Shown here piece after piece: positions 26,278 through 35,657 of a stretch of 64,000 nt of DNA (positions within the stretch are counted from its first letter, which is position 1; each line of letters opens with the position of its first letter). The translations under genes were made by a program, and so were the position numbers. The stretch covers positions 868,001 through 932,000 of the forward strand of contig NZ_RBCI01000001.1 of NCBI RefSeq assembly GCF_003628535.1, in the 5' to 3' direction. The notes beneath the pieces were generated by a model. That model did no database searches, had not been told where the DNA came from, and saw only the letters and a list, made by a program, of their open reading frames with translations. The DNA comes from Flavisolibacter nicotianae (GTDB taxonomy: Bacteria; Bacteroidota; Bacteroidia; Chitinophagales; Chitinophagaceae).

Positions 26278-27093
26278 TCAATGTGGAAAAGACCCTGCAG
26301 AAAATTGCAGGGTCTTTTCATTTGTCTTCAGCAATTCATCAATTCGTTTGATGTGAAACCCGTGTTGGTTCAGCACGTGAATAATTCCGGCAAGCCTTTC
26401 GTACAACTTGTCTTTTCTTCGCTGATCAGTTCCGGCGTGGATCAGCACAATCGCACCATTCAGTTTTTCGGGTGTTGTTGCAACGACTGTTTGCAGCCAG
26501 TTCACAATCCATTCGCTGCTTTTATAGGCTGCGCCAAGCTCTGGCCATGTGTAATCGGCATTGGTACGGATGCCGGGTGTGAAATTGAAAAGTGACATTT
26601 TTTTTTCCCGGCTCCAGGCGGCAATGGAATCGTTCCACCATTCAAACGGCGGAATAAATAACTGTGGTGTGTGAACTGGCAGATGCAGATTCTGCATTGC
26701 CTTAAGGTTCGCTGCCATGTCGTTAACAAAACTGTCACTGCTCACCAAAAGACTGTCACGTTTGTTCCAGTCGCAATAAAGCAGGTGCTGGTCGGAGTGG
26801 GGACCCAGATAATGTCCGTCTTTTACCAGTTGCCTGACCTGTTGCCGGAAGGCCGGATTCCGGTAAAAACGACCGGTGAAAAAGAAGGCAGCCTTTACGC
26901 CTTCGGCTTTGAGTGTTTTGCGGATCTGTGGCAGTCCTTCTCCGGTTTCATCGGCGGTAAACACCAGTGCCAGTTCTTTTTTTGTACTGTCTCCCCGGGT
27001 CATAGCGCCTTGTTGATACGTGAAGTTTTTCTGCTGCGCATCCAAAGGCTGCAGGGCAAAAAGTAAAAGCAAAATGAAAACGAAGAGACGCAT
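26278..27093 (-). CDS. polysaccharide deacetylase family protein (NodB-like)
   Basis: 271 residues from the ATG at 27093, with a signal peptide (LFVFILLLLFALQPLDAQ), so exported. The NodB-type carbohydrate esterase 4 layout is visible: motif 1 reads FTADETG where the family usually has TFDDGP; motif 2 is HSDQHLL (H-S-x2-H, metal ligands); motif 3 is LFIPPFEWWND; and LVLIHAG-like motif 5 appears as IVLIHAGTDQ. In motif 1 the first Asp of the usual DD pair is Ala and the second is followed by Glu, so metal binding may be altered. The likely substrate is cell-envelope glycan, but the altered motif makes activity uncertain. Confidence 0.85.
   Translation of the reverse strand: MRLFVFILLLLFALQPLDAQQKNFTYQQGAMTRGDSTKKELALVFTADETGEGLPQIRKTLKAEGVKAAFFFTGRFYRNPAFRQQVRQLVKDGHYLGPHSDQHLLYCDWNKRDSLLVSSDSFVNDMAANLKAMQNLHLPVHTPQLFIPPFEWWNDSIAAWSREKKMSLFNFTPGIRTNADYTWPELGAAYKSSEWIVNWLQTVVATTPEKLNGAIVLIHAGTDQRRKDKLYERLAGIIHVLNQHGFHIKRIDELLKTNEKTLQFSAGSFPH
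26287..26324. terminator. bidirectional terminator inside the 3' end of the deacetylase gene
   Basis: 13-bp stem AAAAGACCCTGCA/TGCAGGGTCTTTT. It ends the nadA transcript and at the same time encodes the last residues of the convergent deacetylase (KTLQFSAGSF). Confidence 0.88.
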
Positions 27094-27196
27094 GGCAGTC
27101 AAAAATAGACGTTCCGTTGCAGGTTCGTTTTCCCATGCGTTTTTGTAGGGGCTGTTTTTTCATCGAAGCCTTATCTTCACCCGGATAGATTTGATC

Positions 27197-28042
27197 ATGT
27201 TCACGCATCAAGACATTGCCCGTTATTACGACCTGAGCGAGGTGCATTACCGTCTTTTCTGGAAGCTCGACACGTCGCGTTCGTTGCACTATGGTTACTG
27301 GGATTCGTCAACAAAGGATTTTCACGAGGCGCTGCTCAATATCAATCGTGTGCTGGCCGATAAAGTATCCATCACGAAAGACGACAACGTGTTGGATGCC
27401 GGCTGCGGCGTGGGTGGCTCTTCTCTTTGGCTGGCTGGTTTCCGGGGTTGCCAGGTTACTGGTATTAGCCTGAACGAAAAACAGGTGCAAAAAGCAAATG
27501 CGGCAGCGCAGCAAGCCGGGCTGCAAAACCGGGTGACCTTTGCTCAAAAAGATTATTTGAATACCGGCTATCCTTCAGAGTCGTTCGACGTAGTATGGGG
27601 CATTGAAAGTGTTTGTTATGCCGATGACAAAAGCGCTTTTTTAAACGAAGCATCCCGTTTGCTGCGAAAGGGGGGACGTCTTGTGATTGCTGACTTTTTC
27701 CAGGCCGAAAACCTTCCGCAGCGTGCAGCAGCTGCGGTGAAAAAATTTGCCAATAGCTGGGCCATCAATGAATTTGCCCTGGAAAGTGAATTCTGCCGGG
27801 ACGCTGCTGCTGCCGGCTTTTGCAGGATTGTGTCGGAAGACATCAGCCAGGCGATTTTGCCTTCTGCCAAACGTCTCTACAAGGCTTATTGGCTGGGAAA
27901 ACCGGCCGCTATTCTCTACCGCCTGTTCCGTGGCAAGCCAACAAGTCTGGCTGCCAACAATGTTGAGTCGGCATTGCTTCAGTACACCACACTGAAAAAA
28001 GGATGGTGGAAATACCGAGTCATTTCCGCTGTAAAAGCATAG
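27197..28042 (+). CDS. class I SAM-dependent methyltransferase
   Basis: 281 residues from the ATG at 27197. Motif I, DAGCGVGGSSLWLA (about 68-81), binds S-adenosylmethionine. The acidic ribose-binding position, DVVWGIESVCYADDK (motif II/III) and LRKGGRLVIADFF are standard. The N-terminal block HQDIARYYDLSEVHYRLFW and the HYGYW motif resemble sterol/gamma-tocopherol C-methyltransferases and related small-molecule methyltransferases. The substrate is not determined. The gene is divergent from the deacetylase and has no obvious operon partner. Confidence 0.88.
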   Translation: MFTHQDIARYYDLSEVHYRLFWKLDTSRSLHYGYWDSSTKDFHEALLNINRVLADKVSITKDDNVLDAGCGVGGSSLWLAGFRGCQVTGISLNEKQVQKANAAAQQAGLQNRVTFAQKDYLNTGYPSESFDVVWGIESVCYADDKSAFLNEASRLLRKGGRLVIADFFQAENLPQRAAAAVKKFANSWAINEFALESEFCRDAAAAGFCRIVSEDISQAILPSAKRLYKAYWLGKPAAILYRLFRGKPTSLAANNVESALLQYTTLKKGWWKYRVISAVKA

Positions 28043-28076
28043 AAATCTTGAACGACGAATTGTTTGAGCAAATAAA

Positions 28077-28097
28077 AAGAACCGGTAGCGGTTCTTA
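28077..28097. terminator. weak hairpin between methyltransferase and KTSC genes
   Basis: Stem AGAACCG/CGGTTCT with a 4-nt loop, without a long T run. Confidence 0.5.
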
Positions 28098-28117
28098 TCG
28101 AGGGATAAAATTATGCG

Positions 28118-28378
28118 TTATTCACCGTGATCTTCTTCAGCACTGACATCCTTGATCTTTTCACTGGTATACTGGCTTTTGATGTACTCGTTGAAAAATG
28201 ATCCGGGTGAACCTTCGCATTCAATGTAGAGCTGAAACACTTTCCATAACCGCTGCGGCACATTGTAATAGCGGTACACGTTGCCGCTGCGAAATTCAAT
28301 ATCCAGTGCGCTTTCGGCCTCATTGTAATCAACCCTGTGGATCGTAGAGGAGCGGGATGTGAATATCGGTTTTGACAT
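28118..28378 (-). CDS. KTSC domain-containing protein
   Basis: An 86-residue protein with the KTSC domain, a short beta-rich module (about residues 8-65). Diagnostic blocks are SSTIHRVDYNEAESALDIEF and GNVYRYYNVPQRLWKVF, followed by SPGSFFNEYIKSQY. KTSC domains occur alone or fused to lysyl-tRNA synthetases and are thought to bind nucleic acid. No function is established for stand-alone copies. A longer frame exists upstream to 28554, but it overlaps the divergent PAP2 gene, so this start is used. Confidence 0.85.
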   Translation of the reverse strand: MSKPIFTSRSSTIHRVDYNEAESALDIEFRSGNVYRYYNVPQRLWKVFQLYIECEGSPGSFFNEYIKSQYTSEKIKDVSAEEDHGE

Positions 28379-28459
28379 GCTATATAAGCCAAAAAAATTA
28401 TACCATTTAAGCCTTCTCTTCTGTTAATTCCTTCGCACGGCGTTTGCAGCACGGACATT

Positions 28460-29203
28460 ATGTTCAAGCACATTTCAAAACGGGTAAAAAAGACCTGGGC
28501 GGCGGTGGCGCTGTTTTCTGCAGAAATGATTTTGGTGTTGCTGGTTTTTGTCATTGCGCTGTTGTCGCTGGCTTACCTGATCCGGAAGGTGATTGTTTTA
28601 CAGGACACCGGTTTTGACCAAAACGTGTTTACGCTCTTACAGCAACACGTCAGCAAGGAGAACAGCGATATCATGTTGTTCTTTACATTTTTGGGAACGC
28701 ATAAGTTTCTGATCCCGGCCAATCTTTTACTGATCGCCTATTTTCTCTTTGTGCAGAAACACAAGTGGTATGCAATCAAGATCCCCGCTATTGCATTAAG
28801 CAGCCTTGCGCTCATGTTTGGGTTAAAGCATTTTTTCAACCGGCCACGGCCTGGCGTACCGCTACTTTTTCATGCAGAGGGGTTAAGTTTTCCGAGTGGT
28901 CATGCCCTGTTCAGTGTGACGTTTTATGGTCTTCTGGTTTACATCATTTACAAGGGAATAAAGAACAAAAACATCAAGTGGAGCCTGATCTTGTTTCTCC
29001 TGGTTCTCATGTTGGTCATCGGTTTCAGCCGGGTTTATTTGCGGGTACATTACGCAACGGATGTGATTGCGGGTTTTTGTGTAGGGATTATCTGGCTTGT
29101 ACTCACTATCTGGTTACTGAACCAAATAGAATCCTATAGCAAGCGCCAATTAAATCCGATCATTGAGCAACCGGGCCGGACTCAGGTAGCAAAAGGCGGG
29201 TGA
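28460..29203 (+). CDS. PAP2-family membrane phosphatase
   Basis: A 247-residue integral membrane protein with about five to six hydrophobic segments and the complete lipid-phosphate phosphatase signature: motif 1 K-x6-RP (LKHFFNRPRPG, about 121-132), motif 2 PSGH (FPSGHALFS, about 146) and motif 3 SR-x5-H-x3-D (SRVYLRVHYATD, about 189-200). The His residues form and resolve a phospho-enzyme. Substrates of the family include phosphatidate, phosphatidylglycerophosphate and undecaprenyl pyrophosphate. Which one applies here is unknown. Confidence 0.9.
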   Translation: MFKHISKRVKKTWAAVALFSAEMILVLLVFVIALLSLAYLIRKVIVLQDTGFDQNVFTLLQQHVSKENSDIMLFFTFLGTHKFLIPANLLLIAYFLFVQKHKWYAIKIPAIALSSLALMFGLKHFFNRPRPGVPLLFHAEGLSFPSGHALFSVTFYGLLVYIIYKGIKNKNIKWSLILFLLVLMLVIGFSRVYLRVHYATDVIAGFCVGIIWLVLTIWLLNQIESYSKRQLNPIIEQPGRTQVAKGG

Positions 29204-29356
29204 AGTGCCACCGGTTCAAACCTTGTCTTGCCTTCTATCGATGCGTTATTTCAAATGCTGGTTGGAATTGGATCAAAGAGTCCTAAAGCAGATTATACAG
29301 GCAAGGCGCTGCCATACTTTAACGAAAAGCCATTCGGATAAGCAGGTGCAAAAACC

Positions 29357-29364
29357 TACCTTTG
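29357..29364 (+). promoter_or_regulatory. -7 promoter element of the ABC-F gene
   Basis: TACCTTTG (TAnnTTTG), 20 bp before the start codon. The preceding ~150 bp after the PAP2 gene holds no gene. Confidence 0.5.
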
Positions 29365-29378
29365 CGCCTCAATTTTGA

Positions 29379-31025
<1,647 letters not shown>

Positions 31026-31051
31026 AGAGGAATCAACCCAAAAGATAATAG

Positions 31052-31089
31052 AAAAGAGCTGTTCGTGAAGAACGGCTCTTTTTGTTTTG
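31052..31089 (+). terminator. terminator after the ABC-F gene
   Basis: Interrupted stem AAAGAGC-TGTTC/AGAAC-GGCTCTTT followed by TTGTTTTG. Confidence 0.8.
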
Positions 31090-31137
31090 TGGAGTGATAT
31101 CCATTCGATTCGGCCAGAATCTTTAACTTGAGGCGTC

Positions 31138-32388
31138 ATGATGTTGCGCCACATACGTTTTCTAAAAAATGTTTTTCTCTACAGCATTACAGCGTTCGGA
31201 GGACCGCAGGCGCACGTTGCGATGATGATGAAATTCTTTGTCGACAAAACGCCGTATGTCACCAAAGAAGAATTACTGGAGTACAACGCCTTTTGCAATC
31301 TTTTGCCCGGTGCTTCTTCTACGCAAACCGTTACATTGATTGGATATAAAAGGGGAGGGTTGTCGTTGGCAATTGCCACGCTGTTTGTATGGATTTTTCC
31401 AGCCTGTCTGCTAATGGGTATTTTTTCCTTTGTTCTCAACCGGGTTGACAGCCATTCATTACATAAAGATATTTTTAAATATATTCCAGCGATGGCTGTC
31501 GGGTTTTTGACCTATGCTGCGGTAAAGGCTTTCAAAATTTCGATACACAATTTGATTACCTGGATCATCATGCTGGTTTGCGTGGCGGCCACGTATATCT
31601 TTTTCAAATCGCCATGGGTGTTCCCCGCACTGATCATTTTCAGTGGTGCAGCAACAAATGTGAGCAAGAAAAGAATTCCGGAAACCGAAGTGTCGAAAAA
31701 GAAAGTTGCCTGGGGAAATATCTGGCTCTTTGCATTGATCTTCCTGTTAGCAGGCGCATTTAGTGAAACCGCACGGAAAGAAAACTGGTCTACACGAAAG
31801 CCCATTAATTTGTTCGAGAATACCTATCGAATGGGAAGCCTTGTTTTTGGTGGTGGGCACGTCCTGATGCCAATGATGTATGAGCAATATTCTGTTCGTC
31901 CCGAGGCAAGAACTGCCACCGATTCCACTACTGCAAAAAACCAGATCTATATCAAAAAGGAAGACATGGTCACAGGTATGGGAATCGTCAGGGCCATGCC
32001 GGGTCCAGTCTTTTCGATTGCTTCATTCGCCGGCGGTATGGCGTTGAAAGATAAGGGTGCGCTTTGGCAGATCATAGGTTGCGTTATCGGCATGGTTGCC
32101 ATCTTTTTGCCCAGCGCCCTGCTGGTTTTATTTTTTTTCCCGGTTTGGAATTATCTGAAAAAATATGCGGTCGTATACCGCTCGCTTGAAGGGATCAATG
32201 CCGCGGTAGTTGGGATCATGATTGCTTCTACACTTTACATCATGAAGGACATTTCTTTTCTCCAGGGAAATTTTACCAGCCTGGTTAATTTGGTCATTGT
32301 TGGGGTCACATTCCTTTTGCTGAAATTTACCCGCATTCATTCTCCCTTTATCGTTGCCTGCTGTTTGTTGGTTGGTTATTTCTTGTGA
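31138..32388 (+). CDS. chrA: chromate transporter family protein ChrA
   Basis: A 416-residue inner-membrane protein of the CHR family with the long two-domain form. The N-terminal half carries the signature region AFGGPQAHVAMM and YNAFCNLLPGASSTQTVTLIG. The second half repeats the pattern, with FGGGHVLMPMM and GIVRAMPGPVFSIASFAGGM. About ten hydrophobic segments are visible. ChrA exports chromate using the membrane potential, but many homologues have other or unknown anion substrates. Its 3' end overlaps the convergent nadD gene by 13 bp. Confidence 0.93.
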   Translation: MMLRHIRFLKNVFLYSITAFGGPQAHVAMMMKFFVDKTPYVTKEELLEYNAFCNLLPGASSTQTVTLIGYKRGGLSLAIATLFVWIFPACLLMGIFSFVLNRVDSHSLHKDIFKYIPAMAVGFLTYAAVKAFKISIHNLITWIIMLVCVAATYIFFKSPWVFPALIIFSGAATNVSKKRIPETEVSKKKVAWGNIWLFALIFLLAGAFSETARKENWSTRKPINLFENTYRMGSLVFGGGHVLMPMMYEQYSVRPEARTATDSTTAKNQIYIKKEDMVTGMGIVRAMPGPVFSIASFAGGMALKDKGALWQIIGCVIGMVAIFLPSALLVLFFFPVWNYLKKYAVVYRSLEGINAAVVGIMIASTLYIMKDISFLQGNFTSLVNLVIVGVTFLLLKFTRIHSPFIVACCLLVGYFL

Positions 32389-32960
32389 GCCTTTTTGTAA
32401 AACCCGCTTTTTTCAATTTCTTCTTCCACGGCAGTAGGCACCAGGTATTTGATGGATTTCTGGTTTTGAATACACTCCCTTATGTAGGTGGCGGAAATTT
32501 CAAGCAGGGGCGCATTTAAAACAGTGGCCTTCGCTCCATGTGTGTTTGTTATGTCAAACCCCGGCCTGCGGTAAATTAAAATCGGGTAATTGGCCAGGAT
32601 GGTTTCCGCATTTTTCCATTTACCGAGGTTCTGAAAACTGTCGCTACCCATGATAATGGTGAATTCGTGTGAAGGATATTTTTCTGTCAGGTAGGCAAGT
32701 GTATGTACCGTATAGGAAGGTTTCGGCAGCGAGAATTCGATATCCGAGGCTCGCAAACGATCGTCGTGTTCAACTGCTTTTTGTACCAGGTGCAACCGGT
32801 CGTATTCGTTCAACAGTGTCGGCGACTGTTTGAAGGGGTTTTGCGGCGACACAACAAACCAGAGTTTTTGAAGCGTTGTTTCGTTCAGTACGTGATTGGC
32901 GATGATAAGGTGACCAATGTGAATAGGGTTGAAGGATCCGAAATAGAGTCCGATTTTCAT
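32376..32960 (-). CDS. nadD: nicotinate-nucleotide adenylyltransferase
   Basis: A 194-residue enzyme that adenylates nicotinate mononucleotide (NaMN) to NaAD in NAD synthesis. The nucleotidyltransferase start GLYFGSFNPIHIGHLIIAN (residues 4-22) has the GxFxPxHxGH motif. FVVSPQNPFKQ, IIMGSDSFQNLGKWKN and the C-terminal ISATYIRECI (equivalent to ISSTxIR) complete the signature. It follows feoA on the minus strand after 14 bp, so the two are probably co-transcribed. With nadA about 6 kb away and the pnuC-NRK pair at 55.3 kb, several NAD genes share this window. Confidence 0.96.
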   Translation of the reverse strand: MKIGLYFGSFNPIHIGHLIIANHVLNETTLQKLWFVVSPQNPFKQSPTLLNEYDRLHLVQKAVEHDDRLRASDIEFSLPKPSYTVHTLAYLTEKYPSHEFTIIMGSDSFQNLGKWKNAETILANYPILIYRRPGFDITNTHGAKATVLNAPLLEISATYIRECIQNQKSIKYLVPTAVEEEIEKSGFYKKAHKK

Positions 32961-32974
32961 TGGAGAAGTTCAGG

Positions 32975-33193
32975 TTATTCTTCGAGGAGAATTTGATTTG
33001 CTTCATTCTTTCGAAGGCTCAGCGAGTAGCCGGCAATACGGATCGAAATCGGATCACCCAAAGGAGCCACTTTTTCGACAATCACGGTTTCTCCGGGTAT
33101 GCAGCCCATTTCCATCAACTTGAGTTCCAGATCGGACGTTTCAAATCCTTTGATAATGCCCCTGTCCCCGGCTTTCAATTCTGATAATTTCAT
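32975..33193 (-). CDS. feoA: FeoA domain protein
   Basis: 72 residues from the ATG at 33193; the in-frame extension upstream to 33373 overlaps ybeY and is not used. It is an SH3-like FeoA domain: MKLSELKAGDRGIIKGFE, then LKLMEMGCIPGETVIVEKVA and DPISIRIAGYSLSLRKNEA. FeoA assists the ferrous iron transporter FeoB, but no feoB is next to it here. It sits 14 bp upstream of nadD, which suggests either co-transcription only or a different role for this copy. Confidence 0.93.
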   Translation of the reverse strand: MKLSELKAGDRGIIKGFETSDLELKLMEMGCIPGETVIVEKVAPLGDPISIRIAGYSLSLRKNEANQILLEE

Positions 33194-33246
33194 AACTAGT
33201 TTCAAAGCTACTTCAATCAATAAAAACGCTTGCCGAATTTTGCAGG

Positions 33247-33711
33247 ATGAAAAAGGCAGGCGATAAAATAAAGTTCCATTTCCTGGTCGATAAGTTCTAT
33301 TTCCCGGACAGAGGCCTGTTGAAGGCATATCTTGAAAAGCAGCTAAAAGGGGAGGGGAAAAAAATAGACGCAATCAATTATGTCTTTTGTGATGATGCGT
33401 ACTTGCTGCAGATGAACCAGCAATATTTGCTGCATGATACCTTAACCGACATTATCACCTTTGAACTTTCTCCCAAAGGACAGGCATTGGTTTCTGATAT
33501 CTATATCAGTATAGAAAGGGTAAGAGAAAACGCCACGAATTTCGCCACGCCTTTTGCTGCCGAGTTATTACGCGTTGTATTTCATGGTATTCTGCATCTG
33601 GCAGGGTATAAAGACAAGAAGCCGGAGGACAGCCGGAAAATGCGGGAAATGGAGGATGTTTATTTAAGAAAGTTTCACGTGGAACGTGAAACGAAAAAAC
33701 GGAAAGATTAA
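33247..33711 (+). CDS. ybeY: endoribonuclease YbeY (rRNA maturation factor)
   Basis: A 154-residue zinc-dependent RNase needed for 16S rRNA 3' maturation and ribosome quality control. It has INYVFCDDAYLLQMNQQYL, HDTLTDIITF and the metal motif HGILHLAGYKDK. H113 and H117 match the first two zinc ligands. The third ligand, His in E. coli YbeY, is D123 here, a substitution common in Bacteroidota homologues as far as I recall. The last 13 codons contain a parS-like palindrome (33671-33686), which is read as KFHVERET. The gene lies 38 bp upstream of mnmG on the same strand. Confidence 0.95.
   Translation: MKKAGDKIKFHFLVDKFYFPDRGLLKAYLEKQLKGEGKKIDAINYVFCDDAYLLQMNQQYLLHDTLTDIITFELSPKGQALVSDIYISIERVRENATNFATPFAAELLRVVFHGILHLAGYKDKKPEDSRKMREMEDVYLRKFHVERETKKRKD
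33671..33686. other. parS-like palindrome 1, within the end of ybeY
   Basis: AGTTTCACGTGGAACG shares 14 of 16 positions with the bacterial parS family (TGTTTCACGTGGAACA-type); only the two end bases differ. ParB binds such sites near replication origins. Confidence 0.55.
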
Positions 33712-33713
33712 CA

Positions 33714-33729
33714 TGTTCCCCGTGGAACA
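33714..33729. other. parS-like palindrome 2, ybeY-mnmG gap
   Basis: TGTTCCCCGTGGAACA matches TGTTCCACGTGGAACA at 15 of 16 positions. It lies 27 bp after palindrome 1 and just upstream of the mnmG promoter element, so ParB binding could also affect mnmG. Confidence 0.55.
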
Positions 33730-33735
33730 CTAAAA

Positions 33736-33743
33736 TACCTTTG
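33736..33743 (+). promoter_or_regulatory. -7 element of mnmG, close enough for a leaderless transcript
   Basis: TACCTTTG ends 6 nt before the mnmG ATG at 33750, so transcription would begin at or next to the start codon. Confidence 0.5.
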
Positions 33744-33749
33744 CTACTT

Positions 33750-35612
33750 ATGTTTCAGAAATATGACGTTATCGTGGTTGGGGCTGGTCATGCAGGTGGT
33801 GAAGCGGCAGCCGCAGCAGCAAATATGGGGTCGAAGGTTCTTTTGATCACCATGAACATGCAAACGATTGCCCAAATGAGCTGCAACCCAGCGATGGGCG
33901 GTATTGCAAAAGGCCAGATCGTCCGTGAAATTGATGCCCTTGGCGGCTATTCGGGTGTTGTTTCGGACGCTTCCATGATACAGTTCAGGATGTTAAACCG
34001 TTCAAAAGGCCCTGCAATGTGGAGTCCGCGGTCACAAAACGACCGTATGCTATTCGCTTTAAAGTGGCGTGAAATGCTGGAAAACACGGCAAATGTTTCT
34101 TTTTACCAGGATATGGTAAGGGGGCTTTTGATCGAAAATGGAAAGGTGGCCGGTGTGATAACTGGTTTGGGTCACCAGATTAAGGCAAAAGCAGTCGTTC
34201 TTACAAACGGAACCTTTCTAAATGGGGTTATCCATATTGGTGAAAAGCGCTTGGGAGGTGGACGGGTTGCCGAGAAGGCGGCAGAAGGGTTGACCGAACA
34301 ACTCGTAAGCCTTGGTTTTGAAAGCGACCGGTTAAAAACCGGTACACCGCCTCGGGTCGACGGTCGTTCGCTGGACTATTCCAAGATGGAAGAGCAAAAA
34401 GGCGATGAGGACGTGGTAGGCTTTTCCTTTCTCGACACGCCAAAACCTGCTACGCAAAGAAGTTGTTGGATAACATATACCTCTACAGAGGTTCATGATA
34501 TTCTAAAGACCGGTTTCGACCGTAGCCCAATGTATACCGGGAGAATCGAAGGAATTGGCCCCCGTTACTGCCCTAGTATTGAAGATAAAATCAACCGTTT
34601 TGCCGAAAGAGAGCGTCACCAATTGTTCGTTGAGCCCGAAGGATGGAATACGGTTGAGGTTTATGTCAATGGTTTTTCGACTTCCCTCCCCGAAGAAGTG
34701 CAGTTTGAAGCGTTGCGAAAGGTGCCTGGTTTTGAAAACGTACAATTTTTCCGCCCGGGCTATGCCATTGAATACGATTATTTCCCACCGACACAACTGT
34801 CTTATAGCCTTGAGACCAAGCACGTCGAGAACCTGTTCTTTGCCGGCCAGATCAATGGAACAACCGGGTATGAAGAGGCGGCTTGCCAGGGCCTGATGGC
34901 AGGAATTAATGCGCATTTAAAAGTCAGGGGCGAAAAACCCTTTATTCTGAAGCGGAGTGAAGCCTATATCGGCGTTCTGGTAGATGATCTCATCAGTAAA
35001 GGAACCCAGGAACCTTACCGGATGTTTACGTCGAGAGCCGAGTTTCGAACACTGCTTCGCCAGGATAATGCTGATCTGCGCTTAACAGAAACCAGTTATC
35101 GTATGGGATTGGCCTCACAGGAAAGGATGGATAAGGTGCTGCAAAAGAAAAAGGAAGTGGGAGAGATTAAAGAAGCACTTAAAATAACGGCACTTGAGCC
35201 TGCTGAAATCAATGGGTTTTTCGAAAGCATTGATAGTTCTGCTATAACAGAAAAGCAACGCCTTGAAAAGATCGTTCTGCGTCCCAACCTCGGCCTTGAT
35301 GATCTGGTAAATTATGTACCCAAGCTTCAGGAAGTTTTCACCGGTTACTCAAGGGAAGCAATGGAACAAGCAGAGATTCAAACCAAGTATCAGGTTTATA
35401 TCGACAAGGAAAAAGAATTGGTAGACCGAATGCGTCAACTGGAAGACCTGGAAATACCTGAAAAGTTTGACTACCAGAGGATTGTAGCTCTTGGGGCAGA
35501 AGCTAAGGAAAAGCTGATCCGGGTAAAACCAAAAACGCTTGGCCAGGCCAGCCGGATCTCCGGTATTAACCCCGCAGACGTACAGATCCTCATGGTATAC
35601 ATGGGTCGATAG
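33750..35612 (+). CDS. mnmG: tRNA uridine-5-carboxymethylaminomethyl modification enzyme MnmG
   Basis: 620 residues from the ATG at 33750. This FAD-dependent enzyme works with MnmE (GTPase) to place the cmnm5 group on the wobble uridine of several tRNAs. Visible features are the FAD-binding start YDVIVVGAGHAGGEAAAAAA, QMSCNPAMGGIAKGQIVREI, RMLNRSKGPAMWSPRSQNDR, TGTPPRVDGRS, RPGYAIEYDYFPPTQL, GTTGYEEAACQGLMAGINA and TSRAEFRTLLRQDNADLRLT. The C-terminal helical domain ends with LGQASRISGINPADVQIL. The gene is complete. In many bacteria mnmG lies near the replication origin, which agrees with the parS-like sites upstream. Confidence 0.98.
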   Translation: MFQKYDVIVVGAGHAGGEAAAAAANMGSKVLLITMNMQTIAQMSCNPAMGGIAKGQIVREIDALGGYSGVVSDASMIQFRMLNRSKGPAMWSPRSQNDRMLFALKWREMLENTANVSFYQDMVRGLLIENGKVAGVITGLGHQIKAKAVVLTNGTFLNGVIHIGEKRLGGGRVAEKAAEGLTEQLVSLGFESDRLKTGTPPRVDGRSLDYSKMEEQKGDEDVVGFSFLDTPKPATQRSCWITYTSTEVHDILKTGFDRSPMYTGRIEGIGPRYCPSIEDKINRFAERERHQLFVEPEGWNTVEVYVNGFSTSLPEEVQFEALRKVPGFENVQFFRPGYAIEYDYFPPTQLSYSLETKHVENLFFAGQINGTTGYEEAACQGLMAGINAHLKVRGEKPFILKRSEAYIGVLVDDLISKGTQEPYRMFTSRAEFRTLLRQDNADLRLTETSYRMGLASQERMDKVLQKKKEVGEIKEALKITALEPAEINGFFESIDSSAITEKQRLEKIVLRPNLGLDDLVNYVPKLQEVFTGYSREAMEQAEIQTKYQVYIDKEKELVDRMRQLEDLEIPEKFDYQRIVALGAEAKEKLIRVKPKTLGQASRISGINPADVQILMVYMGR

Positions 35613-35628
35613 AGACCGAACAGAATAG

Positions 35629-35657
35629 AAAATGCCGGCTATATGCCGGCATTTTTA
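35629..35657. terminator. terminator between mnmG and the helicase gene
   Basis: Stem AAAATGCCGGC/GCCGGCATTTT with a 5-nt loop. It is usable in both directions between the convergent genes. Confidence 0.9.
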
